Shown here: positions 10,408 through 18,836 of the stretch, one piece after another
How positions within the stretch are numbered: position 1 is the first letter of the stretch
How the letters are laid out: every line of letters begins with the position of its first letter
Program-made: the position numbers and the translations under genes
Notes under the pieces: generated by a model
Seen by the model: the letters and a program-made list of their open reading frames with translations, nothing else
Databases searched by the model: none
What the model was told of the DNA's origin: nothing
Assembly (NCBI RefSeq): GCF_021272385.1
Contig: NZ_JAJSDZ010000010.1
Coordinates: 620,001 to 684,000, forward strand
Source of the DNA: Vibrio salinus
GTDB taxonomy: Bacteria; Pseudomonadota; Gammaproteobacteria; Enterobacterales; Vibrionaceae
DNA: 64,000 nt
Reading direction: 5' to 3'

Positions 10408-11976
10408 ATGACTCAAAAAGTTGATGATATTAAAACTGGTTATAAGCTGTTCCAGCAACCAGAGTATCAAACGTTATTCAAGAGAAAAGATGCGTTTGAA
10501 TATGCAGTAGACGAAGCGAAAGTTAAGGAAACGTTTGAGTGGACAACCACCGAAGAGTACAAAGAACTTAACTTTGCCCGTAAACATATTACGATTGACC
10601 CGGCCAAAGCGTGTCAGCCTCTTGGGGCGGTCTTATGCTCGCTTGGTTTTGAAAAAACTTTGCCATATGTTCATGGCTCTCAGGGCTGTGTCGCTTATTT
10701 CAGAACCTACTTTAACCGTCATTTTAAAGAGCCGGTGGCTTGTGTTTCTGACTCAATGACCGAAGACGCGGCAGTATTTGGTGGTCAGGGAAATATGTTC
10801 CAGGGTTTAGAAAACGCCTATGCGCTGTATAAACCTGAAGTGATTGCCGTTTCGACAACCTGTATGGCGGAGGTTATCGGTGATGACCTGAGTGCCTTTA
10901 TTGGTAACGCAAAAGCAAAAGGTCATCTGCCACAAGAGGTTCCGACCCCGTTTGCACATACGCCGAGCTTTGTCGGTAGTCATGTGACCGGCTGGGATAA
11001 CATGATGGAAGGTATCCTGAGTTATTTCACTAAATCATCCATGGAAGATAAAACGCCGGGTAGTAATGGCAAAATAAATATTATTCCCGGTTTTGAAACT
11101 TACCTGGGTAATTATCGGGTTATCAAGAGAATGCTGGACGAAATGGACGTTGATTATTCGTTCCTGTCTGATCCGTCCGAAGTTCTGGATACGCCGGCAG
11201 ATGGTGAATATCGTATGTATTCCGGCGGTACGCCTCTCTCTGAAGTGAAAGATGCGCCAAATGCAAGTGCGACTCTGCTACTGCAACAAAACCAGTTGGT
11301 GAAAACGAAAAAATTCATTGAAGGTACCTGGAAACAGGATGTTCCTAAGCTGAACATCCCGATGGGACTTGAATGGACAGATGACTTTGTCATGAAAGTT
11401 GCTGAGTTAACCGGAAAGCCAATCCCTGAATCCCTCACTAAAGAACGTGGACGTTTAGTGGATATGATTACCGATTCACATACCTGGTTACATGGAGTCA
11501 AAGTGTCTCTGTACGGAGACCCGGACTATTTATTCGGTATGTGTAAATTCCTGACCGAACTGGGCTGCGACATTAAGCATGTATTCTGCCATAACGCCAA
11601 CAAGCGTTGGAGAAAACAAATGGAAGCTCAGCTTGCTGAAACGCCATATGGTGCAGAAGCTCAGGTGTTTGTTGGTAAAGACTTATGGCACCTGCGTTCA
11701 TTAATGTTTACTGAAAAACCGGATCTATTGATTGGTAACTCGTACGGTAAATTTATCGAACGCGATACCTTAGCGAAAGGACCTGAGTTTGAAGTCCCGT
11801 TGGTGAGAATCGGATTCCCGATTTTTGACCGTCACCACCTCCATCGTAATGCGACGTTAGGTTACGAAGGCGCGATGTATGTCCTGACCACACTGGTAAA
11901 TGAAGTGTTGGCGAAAGTGGATCGCGAAACTATCGAGCTTGGTTCAACCGATCTTGGATTTGATTTAGTTCGCTAG
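10408..11976 (+). CDS. nifK: Nitrogenase MoFe protein beta chain NifK
   Basis: Beta subunit of dinitrogenase, sharing the P-cluster with NifD. Ligands Cys69 (KACQPLGA), Cys94 (SQGCVAYFRTYFNRH) and Cys152 (STTCMAEVIGDD) are visible. 522 aa matches Mo-type NifK. ATG 10408 follows GGCAGGAG. The 77-nt nifD-nifK gap contains a small 7-bp hairpin (10337-10353) that may affect mRNA stability. A perfect terminator hairpin follows the gene. Confidence 0.97.
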   Translation: MTQKVDDIKTGYKLFQQPEYQTLFKRKDAFEYAVDEAKVKETFEWTTTEEYKELNFARKHITIDPAKACQPLGAVLCSLGFEKTLPYVHGSQGCVAYFRTYFNRHFKEPVACVSDSMTEDAAVFGGQGNMFQGLENAYALYKPEVIAVSTTCMAEVIGDDLSAFIGNAKAKGHLPQEVPTPFAHTPSFVGSHVTGWDNMMEGILSYFTKSSMEDKTPGSNGKINIIPGFETYLGNYRVIKRMLDEMDVDYSFLSDPSEVLDTPADGEYRMYSGGTPLSEVKDAPNASATLLLQQNQLVKTKKFIEGTWKQDVPKLNIPMGLEWTDDFVMKVAELTGKPIPESLTKERGRLVDMITDSHTWLHGVKVSLYGDPDYLFGMCKFLTELGCDIKHVFCHNANKRWRKQMEAQLAETPYGAEAQVFVGKDLWHLRSLMFTEKPDLLIGNSYGKFIERDTLAKGPEFEVPLVRIGFPIFDRHHLHRNATLGYEGAMYVLTTLVNEVLAKVDRETIELGSTDLGFDLVR

Positions 11977-11983
11977 CATATAT

Positions 11984-12014
11984 CAGGCTGATACATTGGT
12001 ATCAGCCTGTTTTT
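11984..12014 (+). terminator. Intrinsic terminator between nifK and nifT
   Basis: CAGGCTGATAC (11984-11994) and GTATCAGCCTG (11999-12009) form a perfect 11-bp stem with an ATTG loop, followed by TTTTT. It sits 8 nt after the nifK stop and before nifT on the same strand, so it probably lets only part of the transcription reach nifTY. Confidence 0.8.
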
Positions 12015-12041
12015 CAGACAATTGCAAGGATGGAACAGGTT

Positions 12042-12263
12042 ATGGCTAATGTGATGATTCAGTACAATGAATTGGGGAAGTTGTCGTTATATCTGGCAAA
12101 GAAGGATTTAGAAGAAGAAATTACCCACTTTGAATTTGATGATGACGACAAATGGGGCGGTGAAGTGCATTTAGCGGGTGGTGCGATTTATTACATCGAT
12201 CCGATGGACGAAAAGCCCAGACTGCCCATAACGGTCAGGGCGAAACGGTTACAGGCGGCTTAA
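12042..12263 (+). CDS. nifT: NifT (FixT) nitrogenase-associated small protein
   Basis: 73-aa protein with the family pattern MANVMIQYNELGKLSLYLAK, WGGEVHLAGG and a basic end (ITVRAKRL). NifT/FixT follows nifK in many diazotrophs; its biochemical role is not settled. ATG 12042 is chosen because it gives the family N-terminus and has AAGGA about 11 nt upstream; the in-frame ATG at 12030 would have that site too close. Expression may be reduced by the terminator just upstream. Confidence 0.85.
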   Translation: MANVMIQYNELGKLSLYLAKKDLEEEITHFEFDDDDKWGGEVHLAGGAIYYIDPMDEKPRLPITVRAKRLQAA

Positions 12264-12302
12264 CTGACATAGCCAGACTCTCTCATGGAAGGAGGTAATG
12301 TG

Positions 12303-12995
12303 ATGCAATCATCTTTAATTTCACAGGAAGCGGCATTACGGGTAGCCATTGCCAGCCGCTTACTACCAAATATTGAACTGAGTTCACTGTTGGGCTTGTT
12401 GATTCAGCACCTGGGTGAGCCACTTTCTGAAGCCAAATTAGTTGGCCTTTCTCCTAAAGCATTTCGGGTGATGGTGGGCTCCCTCGGGGACGGGCCAACC
12501 CGCAAAGAGGTGACCAGTGCACTGGCGGTTTTAACCAACCCGGAAGCAAGCGATGTCGGTGCACCGGAAGTTAAGTCAGCGCCACCATTAACCGGACCTA
12601 AGCTCAGAGTGGCGATCACTTCTAATCAGGGTGAAATGATCAACGGTCATTATGGGTCCTGTATGAGAGTGCTTATTTACGAAGTGAATCACGAAACGCA
12701 TCAGCTTATTGATGTCCGTGAAATAAAATCGGATCTGAAAGGGGAAGGACGGGCCATTTATATGGTTGACCTGATCAGAGATTGTCAGATTTTGTTCACT
12801 TTATCCATTGGCGGTCCGGCAGCAGCCAGAGTGACCCGGGCCGATGTGCATCCGATTAAGAAAACGACCCCGGTCTCTGCTGATGTGGCACTGTCGGAGT
12901 TATCGGATGTGATCAAATATAAGGCCCCACCGTGGTTAAGGAAAGTGATGGGGCTGGAGCCGGAGCATCATATTGTTCCTGAGATGGAGTATTAA
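12303..12995 (+). CDS. nifY: NifY (NifX/NifY-family cofactor-binding protein)
   Basis: 230 aa. The N-terminal ~90 residues are a helical domain; after a Pro/Ala-rich linker the C-terminal part (RVAITSNQGEMINGHYGSCM onwards) is the dinitrogenase iron-molybdenum cofactor-binding domain. NifY is known to bind apo-dinitrogenase and FeMo-co during assembly. The position after nifT and the extra N-terminal domain favour NifY over NifX, which is present separately at 23122. ATG 12303 has AAGGAGGT at 12289-12296; the in-frame ATG at 12285 precedes this site. Confidence 0.85.
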   Translation: MQSSLISQEAALRVAIASRLLPNIELSSLLGLLIQHLGEPLSEAKLVGLSPKAFRVMVGSLGDGPTRKEVTSALAVLTNPEASDVGAPEVKSAPPLTGPKLRVAITSNQGEMINGHYGSCMRVLIYEVNHETHQLIDVREIKSDLKGEGRAIYMVDLIRDCQILFTLSIGGPAAARVTRADVHPIKKTTPVSADVALSELSDVIKYKAPPWLRKVMGLEPEHHIVPEMEY

Positions 12996-12996
12996 G

Positions 12997-13287
12997 ATGC
13001 GGGATATTCAGTCAGGTTGTGTTAATGAAGCGCAGATTGAGGCCATTGGTGTGTGGATAGAAGCCAATCAATGCCAGTCTGAGCCGGATTTAAAACCATT
13101 AAAAGAACAATACCCGAATCTCGTTTTTACTGTGTGCTCTGAAGATGATACAGGGTTTCACGAACCTTTCCGTTCCTTTTCATTTTTTGACCTTTTTCTT
13201 GCAGCACACAGTGTCAGTGGTTGTAGTTCACTGACTCAGTATGTAGAAAGTTGCTCGGGTCTTGTTATTGCGCTTCACGAAGAGTGA
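12997..13287 (+). CDS. Nif-associated DUF6129-like small protein
   Basis: 96-aa acidic protein starting one base after the nifY stop, so it is in the same operon. The pattern of a short helix, LKEQYPNLVFTVCSEDDTG, then SGCSSLTQYVESCSGLVIALHEE resembles the DUF6129 proteins found in nif clusters. Function is unknown. ATG 12997 is used because longer in-frame starts lie inside nifY. Its stop codon lies inside the terminator stem. Family assignment is from memory of the pattern, moderately sure. Confidence 0.7.
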   Translation: MRDIQSGCVNEAQIEAIGVWIEANQCQSEPDLKPLKEQYPNLVFTVCSEDDTGFHEPFRSFSFFDLFLAAHSVSGCSSLTQYVESCSGLVIALHEE

Positions 13288-13300
13288 AGCGCCTTTTTTT
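13270..13300 (+). terminator. Intrinsic terminator ending the nifHDKTY block
   Basis: GCGCTTCAC (13270-13278) and GTGAAGCGC (13284-13292) form a perfect 9-bp stem with a 5-base loop, followed by CTTTTTTT. The stop codon of the preceding gene lies within it. Confidence 0.9.
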
Positions 13301-13491
13301 GTTCGTCACCACATTCTTTTTTTCAATTTAAATAAATCGAAAGATAATAAAAATTTATTATTGAAAGCATAAAAATAATTCGCCATCTACTCAGGAATAT
13401 AGGTGTGTTATCGCGTGACAGATAGCCACTTTGACCTATAATTGCCGCTTGGTTCTACCCCTAATTCATGTGTGAAAGAAGAGTGCTGGTC

Positions 13492-14352
13492 ATGGTTATT
13501 TCTGATATTTCTATTCCTCCAAAAGTTGTGCTAACCATTATCCTGATTGTTGGGGTATGGATTATTAAAGCGGTTTGGATTGCCGTCATCCGAAGAACCA
13601 ACCGTCCTCTGGAAGAACGTCAAAAGAACTGGATCAGTGTGGCCAGAAATCTTAGTAACCTGGGCGTTGCGATTGGTATTGCTTTTGTCTGGTTATCAGA
13701 GTTGCAAAATTTTGCTATTTCGGTCGCGGCGTTTACCGTGGCGATTGTTATTGCGACTAAAGAACTGCTGCAATGCTTATTAGGTTTTTTTACATGGGTA
13801 ATGAATCGTCCGTTCCGTGTTGGCGACTGGATAAAAATTAATGAACAGTACGGTGAAGTAGCGGATATAGACTGGATCAAATTTCGTCTCTTGGAAGTAG
13901 ATTTTGAAAACGGCTACAGTTATACAGGCCGCTCTATTACTATTATGAATAGTGCCTTACTGACTCAACCAGTCATTAGCCTGAATTTTATGCGTCGCTA
14001 TGTCATGCATAAATTTTCCATCTACCGAGATAACAGTGTGAATCTTTTTGAGCTTCGTGACCCGATAACTCAAACAATAAATGAGTTAATTCTTCCGTTT
14101 AAGGACGTAGCTTCCCGTTATTCCAGCTTGATCAGTAAAAGATTAGAAATTGAGGCTACGTCAATCGAGCCATTTATTGACATACACACATCGGATCTGA
14201 CACATCAGGTTATTTCCATTACCATTTTTTGTCCTACGGAAGAGGCGCACCTTTTAGAACAAAAAATAACCGAATGTTTTATGAAACTGTGGTACAAAAA
14301 GGTGAACACGTTTAATTCAGATAAAAGCTTAAATGAGGAAAATGGCGCCTAA
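13492..14352 (+). CDS. MscS-family mechanosensitive ion channel
   Basis: Inner-membrane protein. Hydrophobic segments lie at about residues 8-28 and 50-100 (the latter including the pore-type helix VAAFTVAIVIATKELLQCLLG), followed by the MscS beta domain (NRPFRVGDWIKINEQYGEVADIDW) and a soluble C-terminal domain. 286 aa from ATG 13492; ATG 13468 would add eight residues. It probably releases solutes on osmotic downshock. It is not a nif gene although it lies between nif blocks. Its 3' end overlaps the convergent mgtE-like gene by 24 nt. Confidence 0.83.
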   Translation: MVISDISIPPKVVLTIILIVGVWIIKAVWIAVIRRTNRPLEERQKNWISVARNLSNLGVAIGIAFVWLSELQNFAISVAAFTVAIVIATKELLQCLLGFFTWVMNRPFRVGDWIKINEQYGEVADIDWIKFRLLEVDFENGYSYTGRSITIMNSALLTQPVISLNFMRRYVMHKFSIYRDNSVNLFELRDPITQTINELILPFKDVASRYSSLISKRLEIEATSIEPFIDIHTSDLTHQVISITIFCPTEEAHLLEQKITECFMKLWYKKVNTFNSDKSLNEENGA

Positions 14353-15675
14353 ACCCAAAAAAACAATGAAACCGATGACATCTGTGACGGTTGTCAGCAC
14401 GACAGATCCTGCTACTGCAGGGTCTATCCGGAATTTCTTAAGAACAAATGGAATGAGTGTTCCGGACAGGGCGGCGGCCAGGCTGTTAACCGCAATAGCA
14501 CAAAACATAATGATCGCCAATGGCAATGAGTTAAACAGGTAGTAAACAATACAACCAATTGCCAATCCCATGACACTGCCGTTTATTATTGCGATTTTTA
14601 ACTCTTTATTGACCAGCAGCTTTAAGTTGCTTTTATGCAAATGGTTTAAAGCGATCCCCCGTAGAGACACTGCCAGTGTCTGACTTCCGGCAATACCACC
14701 CATGCTGGCAACCACTGGCATGAGAATTGCAAGTGCGACAACCTGTTCTACAACATTATCAAATATGCCTATAATGGCGGAGGCTGCAAAAGCTGTGATG
14801 AGGTTTATGACTAGCCACAATGCTCTCAGACGAGTTGCAAGACTTAGTGGAGTAAATAAATCTTCTTCACTTTTAACATTTTCCTGTACGATAGCCTGAA
14901 GGCTGAGTTCGCGTAGTGTTTGTGCAATCGTTGCCATGGATATTATCCCCATGACTTTTCCACTACTTAGTACCGGATACCACAGATTATTGGTGTCAAT
15001 TGAGACTTGTTTACTGACGTCATAAATGCTTTGGGTATCGTCTAAAATAGGCGTTAATGTAATCAGAGACGTCAGTTTTACATCGTTCTCATACCTTAGA
15101 AGTACATCCGGAGTTATGATTCCGACAATGCCGGTTGAGTTAATCACAATGATCAGGCGTATTGGGTTGTCCGCTCTTTTCATAATTTCATTTTTTATCC
15201 GGCCTACACTGTTTTTTGTGTTTGCAACCAGAAAAGATGATTCTGCATAGCGGCCAATCTGGTCATCACTGTAAGACAGTGCCTGCTGGATATGTGCTAT
15301 GGTTTCTTCGCTTTGTGTTAGAAGGTATTCGTCAACAAAATCAGCAGGTAAAAAATCTGAGAATGTGATGACATCGTTTTCGGTGATCAACGATAATCGG
15401 TGACTCGCCAGATCTTCTGGTAATGAAGTGTGTATGTGTTTGGCGGTTTCATATTTTAATAAGGTGAGGATTGACCAGTATTTATCAGCCGAAATTGCTT
15501 CTATTATTGAACGACGGTAAGGAATATTGACCGATTCCAGAATATTGGCAATTTCCGCATCCTGACATGTCTGGAGAAAACTTAGGTCTTCACTTGTTTC
15601 TATGGCATTGATGAACTCAGCCAGTAACTCAGGACTGTTTTCGGTGATTTGCTGCTGATTAAAATCTGTCATCAC
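14329..15675 (-). CDS. mgtE: MgtE-like magnesium transporter
   Basis: 448 aa. An N-terminal helical MgtE-N-like region is followed by a CBS-pair region (about 130-260) and five membrane helices, with the conserved segment MPVVASMGGIAGSQTLAVSLRG at the start of the pore region. It probably imports Mg2+, or another divalent cation, under CBS-domain control. Last gene of the minus-strand rimK operon, overlapping the aspartic-protease gene at its start (ATGATG at 15675/15672). Confidence 0.85.
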   Translation of the reverse strand: MMTDFNQQQITENSPELLAEFINAIETSEDLSFLQTCQDAEIANILESVNIPYRRSIIEAISADKYWSILTLLKYETAKHIHTSLPEDLASHRLSLITENDVITFSDFLPADFVDEYLLTQSEETIAHIQQALSYSDDQIGRYAESSFLVANTKNSVGRIKNEIMKRADNPIRLIIVINSTGIVGIITPDVLLRYENDVKLTSLITLTPILDDTQSIYDVSKQVSIDTNNLWYPVLSSGKVMGIISMATIAQTLRELSLQAIVQENVKSEEDLFTPLSLATRLRALWLVINLITAFAASAIIGIFDNVVEQVVALAILMPVVASMGGIAGSQTLAVSLRGIALNHLHKSNLKLLVNKELKIAIINGSVMGLAIGCIVYYLFNSLPLAIIMFCAIAVNSLAAALSGTLIPFVLKKFRIDPAVAGSVVLTTVTDVIGFIVFLGLGAIFLI

Positions 15676-16127
15676 TCTTTTCCCTGATCTGATTGTTGTG
15701 ATGCTTCAACCAAAGTAAACGCTCTGCTCGGGTCAACATAAACCCTATCTCCCATACCTTCTCGTCCGAGAAGCATCAGATAACTCATTTCCTGACGGTT
15801 GGTAAGCGTAATTTCAATTGGCCACGTTTGATCTCCAATGCCGAATATAGTTTGAATAACATACCGTTGCTCGGATTCTCCGTTAGAGGATTTGATTTTT
15901 CTGCAGTCAACCACAGGTGCTGAGCATTTTACCGCTTGCTCAACATTGTAAATATCTGGATGAAGGTCAAATTCTACGTAGAGCTTGCCTTTTTTTCTGA
16001 ACTTTCGGATGTTATCAACGTGTAAAGAGGATGTTTTTGCACCGGTATCCACACGTACTTCTAATTCAAAAATACCCAGTTCGGGCAAATTACATAATTC
16101 AAGGTTTCCTATAATCAGTCTATTCAT
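15672..16127 (-). CDS. Retropepsin-like aspartic protease, RimB / ATP-dependent zinc protease family
   Basis: 151 aa. The motif VRVDTGAKTSSLHV near residue 26 is the retropepsin-like active site of the family annotated as putative ATP-dependent zinc protease; members encoded with RimK are called RimB in pseudomonads and act on RimK-modified S6. LLGREGMGD near the end is also conserved. Genetic linkage to rimK in the same operon supports a role in handling glutamate-ligated proteins or peptides, but that role is inferred. Confidence 0.78.
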   Translation of the reverse strand: MNRLIIGNLELCNLPELGIFELEVRVDTGAKTSSLHVDNIRKFRKKGKLYVEFDLHPDIYNVEQAVKCSAPVVDCRKIKSSNGESEQRYVIQTIFGIGDQTWPIEITLTNRQEMSYLMLLGREGMGDRVYVDPSRAFTLVEASQQSDQGKE

Positions 16128-16148
16128 TAAGTTCGGATCTCTTGTGTG

Positions 16149-17156
16149 TCAGGTGAGTATTGTTTCTTGCATTAATTCAATGTGTTCCGCCACCGTATTT
16201 TCATCTTTACCAAAATAGGCGATATGGAATAAAGCATCGCCTTCTTGAACTAAGGGAATTTTCTGTTTACCAATTACGATTCCTGAACGTGTTGAGATAA
16301 CGGTTTGAATCAGATCGCCAAGCGGAGAGTTGATTTCAGCTAAAATTTGTCCTTTTTCCACTTGTTCTCCAAGGTGTGTAAACTCGTTGACAAACCCACT
16401 TCCTGCCGCCCGAATCCATTCGCTTTTATTGGCAACAAATGGCTCTATCTTTCTTTTTTTACTGCGATGTTTTCGTAATAACCCCAGGTTCATCAATATA
16501 TTTTTGACACCTCTCACTCCCGCCTGAATAGACAGCTCGTCAAATCTTAATGCTTCTCCGGCTTCATAAAGCAGAATTCGGGTGCCTTTTTCTGTCGCGG
16601 CTTCACGCAGCGAACCATCTCTCAGAACCGAATTAATCAGTACAGGAACACCAAAAACTTCCGCCAGATTGAGTGTTTTTTCATCGCTTAAATTTGCTCT
16701 GATTTGTGGCAGGTTCGATCTGTGTATTGCGCCAGTATGCAGATCGATTCCGTAGTCACAATGCCGGACAATATTCGTCATGAATTTATTAGCAAGTCTG
16801 GCTGCAAGAGATCCTTTTAATGACCCCGGAAAACTACGATTTAAATCTCTTCTGTCTGGTAAATATCGGCTTTGGTTTAACACTCCATACACATTCACCA
16901 TCGGAACTAAAATAAGCGTACCTCTGATGACATTTAAATTAAGCTGTATCAATCGCCGTATAATCTCGATACCGTTAAGTTCATCACCATGTACGGCGGC
17001 ACTGACAAATACTGTCGGTCCTTTTTTCTCCGCTCGTTGAACATGAACGGGAATGGATAATTCGGTGTCGGTATAAAGCCTTGCTACGGGGATGTCAATC
17101 TGACACTTTTCGCCTGGTTTGATATCCACATCAGCAATTGACAGAGTATCTGACAT
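16149..17156 (-). CDS. Succinylglutamate desuccinylase/aspartoacylase-family zinc hydrolase
   Basis: 335 aa. The M14-like zinc site is seen in VSAAVHGDELNG (His, Glu) and IDLHTGAIHRSN (second His), with RRDLNRSFPGS as the conserved substrate-binding stretch. AstE/AspA relatives cut acyl-amino acids; the RimK-linked subgroup has no firmly known substrate. Its ATG shares one base with the rimK stop (TGATG). It probably acts with RimK on glutamate-containing products. Confidence 0.82.
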   Translation of the reverse strand: MSDTLSIADVDIKPGEKCQIDIPVARLYTDTELSIPVHVQRAEKKGPTVFVSAAVHGDELNGIEIIRRLIQLNLNVIRGTLILVPMVNVYGVLNQSRYLPDRRDLNRSFPGSLKGSLAARLANKFMTNIVRHCDYGIDLHTGAIHRSNLPQIRANLSDEKTLNLAEVFGVPVLINSVLRDGSLREAATEKGTRILLYEAGEALRFDELSIQAGVRGVKNILMNLGLLRKHRSKKRKIEPFVANKSEWIRAAGSGFVNEFTHLGEQVEKGQILAEINSPLGDLIQTVISTRSGIVIGKQKIPLVQEGDALFHIAYFGKDENTVAEHIELMQETILT

Positions 17157-18061
17157 CAGCCTTTCCCTCGCGTTTTATTCGCATTGGGTTTGGCGCTTTT
17201 TTCGATGAAGTCGTAGATCATTCCGGCGACGTCTTTGCCTGTCGCAGTTTCAATTCCCTCCAGACCCGGGGATGAATTCACTTCCATAACGACAGGCCCT
17301 CTGTTGGATTGAAGAATGTCAACGCCACATAAATTCAGTCCCATTGCCTTGGCGGCATTAATTGCGGTAAGTCGCTCTTCTTTGGTCAGACGGACGAGCT
17401 GAGCGCTTCCTCCCCGATGTAAGTTGGAACGAAATTCACCATCCTCCGCCTGCCGTTTCATTGCGGCGATCACTTTATTACCGACGACAAAACAGCGGAT
17501 ATCTGCTCCACCGGCTTCTTTTATAAACTCCTGTACCAGAATATTCGCTTTTAACCCCATAAACGCTTCTATAACGCTTTCTGCCGCTTTATTGGTTTCT
17601 GCAAGAACAACACCGATACCCTGTGTCCCTTCCAGTAATTTAATGACCAGAGGTGCACCACCGACATTTCGGATTAAATCTTGAATTTTGTCGGGTTTGC
17701 TTGCGAATCCGGTTCTTGGCAATCCGATTCCCTTGCGGGAGAGTAATTGCAGAGAGCGGAGTTTATCCCTTGATCGGCTAATGGCGATGGACTCATTGAC
17801 ACAAAATGTTCCCATCATTTCAAACTGGCGAACAACGGCAGTACCGTAGAAGGTGATCGAAGAGCCAATTCGCGGGATAACCGCATCATATTGAGGCAAC
17901 TCTTTTCCCTGATAACGTACTTTAGGATTATTGCTGGTGATATCCATATAGCAATGCAAGGTATCGATAATATCAATCTGATGCCCTTTTGCTTCGCCGG
18001 CTTCTTTCAAACGGCGTGTTGAATATAGTGATTCATTTCTGGATAAGATGGCAATTCGCAT
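17156..18061 (-). CDS. rimK: RimK ATP-grasp alpha-L-glutamate ligase
   Basis: 301 aa, the normal RimK length. ATP-grasp features include [34 protein letters not shown] and the Mg-binding [15 protein letters not shown]. RimK adds glutamates to the C-terminus of ribosomal protein S6 and can also make poly-glutamate. First gene of a tightly packed four-gene minus-strand operon (rimK, AstE-like hydrolase, RimB-like protease, mgtE). The 210-bp upstream gap (18062-18273) is very AT-rich and probably holds its promoter. Confidence 0.92.
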   Translation of the reverse strand: MRIAILSRNESLYSTRRLKEAGEAKGHQIDIIDTLHCYMDITSNNPKVRYQGKELPQYDAVIPRIGSSITFYGTAVVRQFEMMGTFCVNESIAISRSRDKLRSLQLLSRKGIGLPRTGFASKPDKIQDLIRNVGGAPLVIKLLEGTQGIGVVLAETNKAAESVIEAFMGLKANILVQEFIKEAGGADIRCFVVGNKVIAAMKRQAEDGEFRSNLHRGGSAQLVRLTKEERLTAINAAKAMGLNLCGVDILQSNRGPVVMEVNSSPGLEGIETATGKDVAGMIYDFIEKSAKPNANKTRGKG

Positions 18062-18273
18062 GAATTTTCCAGTTATATGAGAATAAGTTTGGTGTGAACT
18101 TAGTTGTAATATTTATTCTTTGAAAGAAAAAAAATTTTATCTTTACGATAAAAAATATTTCTCAGTTAATATTAATTAATAGTTGATAAATTAATTTTGT
18201 CGACGGGAATAATTTAATTAATTGGATATGTTTCCATTTACTTGTTATTTAACAGTAAGGATTTAATGAGTTA

Positions 18274-18570
18274 GTGAAGATAATGGATCATATTTGTTTA
18301 CGTATGGGGAAAAACCATTTTGAAGATAGGGAAAACTTTCCCGATGGATTTGTTGAGTCCGGTTTTTTTTCTGATATGGAAGAGGATATTTTGATTTATT
18401 GGGGGGAAACCATGTATCGATTGGAAATCGGTGATATTTACCCTGAAAATGAAGAAGAAGAGCATTTTGTCAGAATGCTGGATAAACCTGAAATTGCTAA
18501 TTCTATTTTAGAAAGAACATGGCTTAAGTACAGGCGTCATATTAATTATTTTTTAGAATCAGGTCATTAA
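18274..18570 (+). CDS. DUF413 (MaoP-like) small protein
   Basis: 98 aa. The pattern HFEDRENFPDGFVESGFF, then EEEEHFVRML, then ERTWLKYRRHI matches the DUF413 family that includes E. coli MaoP, which acts in chromosome macrodomain organisation with a cis site. GTG 18274 and ATG 18283 are both possible starts and neither has a strong ribosome site. Monocistronic, between the rimK operon and the decarboxylase gene. Family likely; function here unknown. Confidence 0.65.
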   Translation: MKIMDHICLRMGKNHFEDRENFPDGFVESGFFSDMEEDILIYWGETMYRLEIGDIYPENEEEEHFVRMLDKPEIANSILERTWLKYRRHINYFLESGH

Positions 18571-18836
18571 GTATTTGTAATGAGTCCGGCTATTTTTTCT
18601 TTTAGAAAAATTTAAATTAAATTTAAAAATGATACATTTTTTCTTGCACGGATAATCATCTGAGATTAATATCCGCCTGCTTCTTGATGATAGCCAATCC
18701 GAGTACATCACAGGCTGTTTGTGACAAGGCAATAGAGCAACTATCCAAGAGTGACTTTGACTGCGGTAATCAGGCCGCGCTTATTGACGCTCAACTTTTC
18801 ATAACAGTGAAAAGTGATTTACTCTGGGAGGGCTTT

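Noticed and set aside
8858..11976. Alternative (V or Fe-only) nitrogenase
   Set aside because: There is no G-subunit gene between D and K, and the subunit lengths and motifs fit Mo-type NifDK, together with nifV, nifEN and modABC.
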